From contig CAJBHN010000746.1 of NCBI GenBank assembly GCA_903952805.1, positions 1 through 6,997 of the forward strand: a DNA stretch of 6,997 nucleotides. Direction: 5' to 3'. The DNA comes from an uncultured Myxococcales bacterium (GTDB taxonomy: Bacteria; Myxococcota; UBA727; VGSZ01). Both the position numbers and the translations under genes were made by a program. This document shows, piece after piece, positions 5,573 through 6,997 of the stretch. The notes beneath the pieces were generated by a model. The model ran no database searches and was not told the origin of the DNA. It saw only the letters and a program-made list of their open reading frames with translations. Numbering within the stretch: the stretch's first letter is position 1; each line of letters begins with the position of its first letter.

Positions 5573-6997
5573 CTACTTCAGGCCGACCACCCGACGACGC
5601 CCGTCGGCGCCGCGCTCGATGTCGATGTGCCAGGCCTGCGGCTCCCTGGGCAGGCCAGGCATCGTGACGATGCTGCCGCCGAGGGCCACGACGAAGCCGG
5701 CGCCGGCGCTCAAGCGCAGACCCGTGATCTTCAGCGTGAACGGCGGCGGCCGGCCCTTGACGCTGGCGGTGTCGGAGATGCTCAGGTGGGTCTTGGCGAG
5801 GCAGATGGGGAAGCCGGCGGCGTTCGACGGCGCCTTCAACTGGGCCAGCAGCCCCTCGACGAGGGCGAGGTCCGCCTGGGCCTTCTCGGTCAATTCGATG
5901 CCGCTGGCGCCCAGCACCACATTGGCTGTCGCTGTGATCTTGTCGGTGATGCTGGCGCCAATCTCGTAGGGGGCGCGGTAGCCAGAGCTGTCGTCGGCGT
6001 CGCGCTCGAGCCGGGCCATGACGGCGTCGGCCAGGTCGAGGGCGCCTGCGCCGCCGTCGGAGAAGTAGCGGCCTTCGACGACGGTGACGCCCATGGGAGC
6101 CAACCGCGCGTGGACGGCGGCGATCTCGGCCGGGTCGTCGTCGGGAAAGCGATTGAGGGAAAAGATCGGCGGCGGCAGCCCGAGCCGGACCATGCTGTCG
6201 ACGTGGGCGCAGACGTTGTCGAGGCCGCGGACCACAGCGTCGGGGTCGACGACGGCGTAGTCGGCCTTGCCGCCGTGGAAGCGCAGGGCCCGCACGGTGC
6301 CGACCAGCACGATGGCCGCCGGCTTGAAACCGCCGGCGCGACATTTGATGTCGAGGAATTTGAAGCCGCCGAGGTCGAAGGCGAAGCCGGCTTCAGTGAC
6401 GACGACGTCGGCGACGCGGCGGGCCAGCCTGGTCTGGATCAACGTCGAGGTGCCCTGGGCCACGTTGGCGAACGGGCCGCCATGCACAAAGACCGGCGTG
6501 CCCTCGAGGGTCTGGACCAGGTTGGGGCGAGCGGCGTCGAGGAGGACCGCGGCCATGGCGCCGGCCGCGCGCACGTCTTTGGCGGTGACCACCTGGCCGT
6601 CGGGGCCCTTGCCGACGACGATGTGGTCGAGGCGCTGCCGCAGGTCGTCGATGTCGGTGCTCATGCAGAGCACGGCCATGACCTCGCTGGCGGCGGTGAT
6701 GTCGAAGCGGCTCGTATAGGGGTGCTTGTTGGCGGCGCCGACCTCGACGGTGCGCAGGCCCCGATCGTTCATGTCCAGCGCCCGACCCCAGGTGATGGTC
6801 GACAGAGCCGGGCTGTGGCCGACGACCGCGTGGTTTTCGGCGACGGCGGTGAGCAGGTTATGGGCCGAGGTGACGGCGTGCAGATCACCGGTGAAGTGCA
6901 GGTTGATGGCGTCGTCGGGGACGATGCGGGCCTTGCCGCCGCCGACGGCGCCGCCTTTGAGGCCAAAGAGGGGCCCGAGGCTTGGCTCACGCAAGGC
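5573..6997 (-). CDS. fhs: formate--tetrahydrofolate ligase (partial, N-terminus outside window)
   Basis: Joins formate to tetrahydrofolate with ATP, giving 10-formyl-THF for purine synthesis, initiator formyl-Met, serine or C1 assimilation; cytoplasmic, usually a homotetramer. The frame is open through base 6997 (preceded there by Ala-Leu before REPSLGP), so the true start is beyond the window; 475 residues are present and about 95, including the ATP P-loop, are missing compared with the usual ~555-560. Counting Arg of REPSLGP as 2, visible signatures are KGGAVGGG at 13-20, HFTGDLHA at 33-40, FDITAASEVMA at 97-107, PNLVQTLEGTP at 157-167, HGGPFAN at 171-177, TEAGF at 200-204, DIKCR at 215-219, NRFP at 281-284, and the C-terminal RLSAGAGF (427-434) and MPGLP (445-449). 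Oddities: GGFKF where most homologues have GAEKF, and Phe311 where the family usually has a pterin-stacking Trp. Its stop is three bases from the convergent M23 stop. Confidence 0.93.
   Translation of the reverse strand, partial: ALREPSLGPLFGLKGGAVGGGKARIVPDDAINLHFTGDLHAVTSAHNLLTAVAENHAVVGHSPALSTITWGRALDMNDRGLRTVEVGAANKHPYTSRFDITAASEVMAVLCMSTDIDDLRQRLDHIVVGKGPDGQVVTAKDVRAAGAMAAVLLDAARPNLVQTLEGTPVFVHGGPFANVAQGTSTLIQTRLARRVADVVVTEAGFAFDLGGFKFLDIKCRAGGFKPAAIVLVGTVRALRFHGGKADYAVVDPDAVVRGLDNVCAHVDSMVRLGLPPPIFSLNRFPDDDPAEIAAVHARLAPMGVTVVEGRYFSDGGAGALDLADAVMARLERDADDSSGYRAPYEIGASITDKITATANVVLGASGIELTEKAQADLALVEGLLAQLKAPSNAAGFPICLAKTHLSISDTASVKGRPPPFTLKITGLRLSAGAGFVVALGGSIVTMPGLPREPQAWHIDIERGADGRRRVVGLK

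Noticed and set aside
5439..6344. A 301-codon minus-strand frame offset from the folate ligase
   Set aside because: The product is an Arg-rich frame-shadow; the folate ligase frame carries the family signatures throughout.
1..6997. CRISPR array, tRNA, rRNA, transposon ends or phage genes
   Set aside because: I saw no spaced direct repeats, cloverleaf-like segment, terminal inverted repeats or transposase/integrase motifs; the short repeats are triplet composition bias.

Overview
The window is GC-rich DNA (roughly two thirds G+C by eye) and is filled almost edge to edge by six protein genes: two complete-looking metabolic or enzymatic genes, a ComF-like gene, a secreted hypothetical gene, and two genes cut by the window ends. 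Codon use is strongly biased to GTC (Val), GAC (Asp) and GCC (Ala), giving endless CGTCG/CGACG runs on both strands. This style, together with a secreted protein carrying a calcium-loop-like motif, an accessory M23 peptidase and a formate-tetrahydrofolate ligase, would fit a free-living high-GC Gram-negative such as a myxobacterium or another former deltaproteobacterium. That placement is an inference with low confidence; the window has no rRNA or other marker gene. It reads as chromosomal housekeeping and accessory metabolism: I see no tRNA, rRNA, IS element, phage gene or CRISPR array.

Layout. Bases 1-1212 (+) hold the C-terminal ~400 residues of a DASS/SLC13-type sodium-coupled anion transporter. 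Eleven bases later a ComF-family phosphoribosyltransferase-like gene begins (1223-1939, +), probably in the same transcript. A 26-codon frame overlaps its stop by ATGA but is unproven. Bases 1940-2089 are a convergent gap holding a good intrinsic terminator (2057-2081) that reads on the minus strand and ends the next unit. That unit, transcribed right to left, consists of a secreted protein of unknown function (3605-4546, -) followed after 58... 54 bases by an ALDH8-type semialdehyde dehydrogenase (2090-3550, -). Across a 45-base divergent gap starts an M23 (LytM-type) metallopeptidase (4592-5569, +). Its stop lies three bases from the stop of a convergent formate-tetrahydrofolate ligase gene (5573-6997, -), which is cut at its N-terminus by the window end.

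How the genes relate. The transporter and ComF are linked only by tight spacing. The ALDH and the secreted protein probably share a transcript, but no other gene of a tryptophan or aromatic ring-cleavage pathway is visible. The folate ligase supplies 10-formyl-tetrahydrofolate for one-carbon metabolism and has no partner gene here. I found no convincing new multi-gene system. The most unfamiliar items are the secreted protein at 3605-4546 and the M23 peptidase with an unrecognised C-terminal extension and no obvious export signal.
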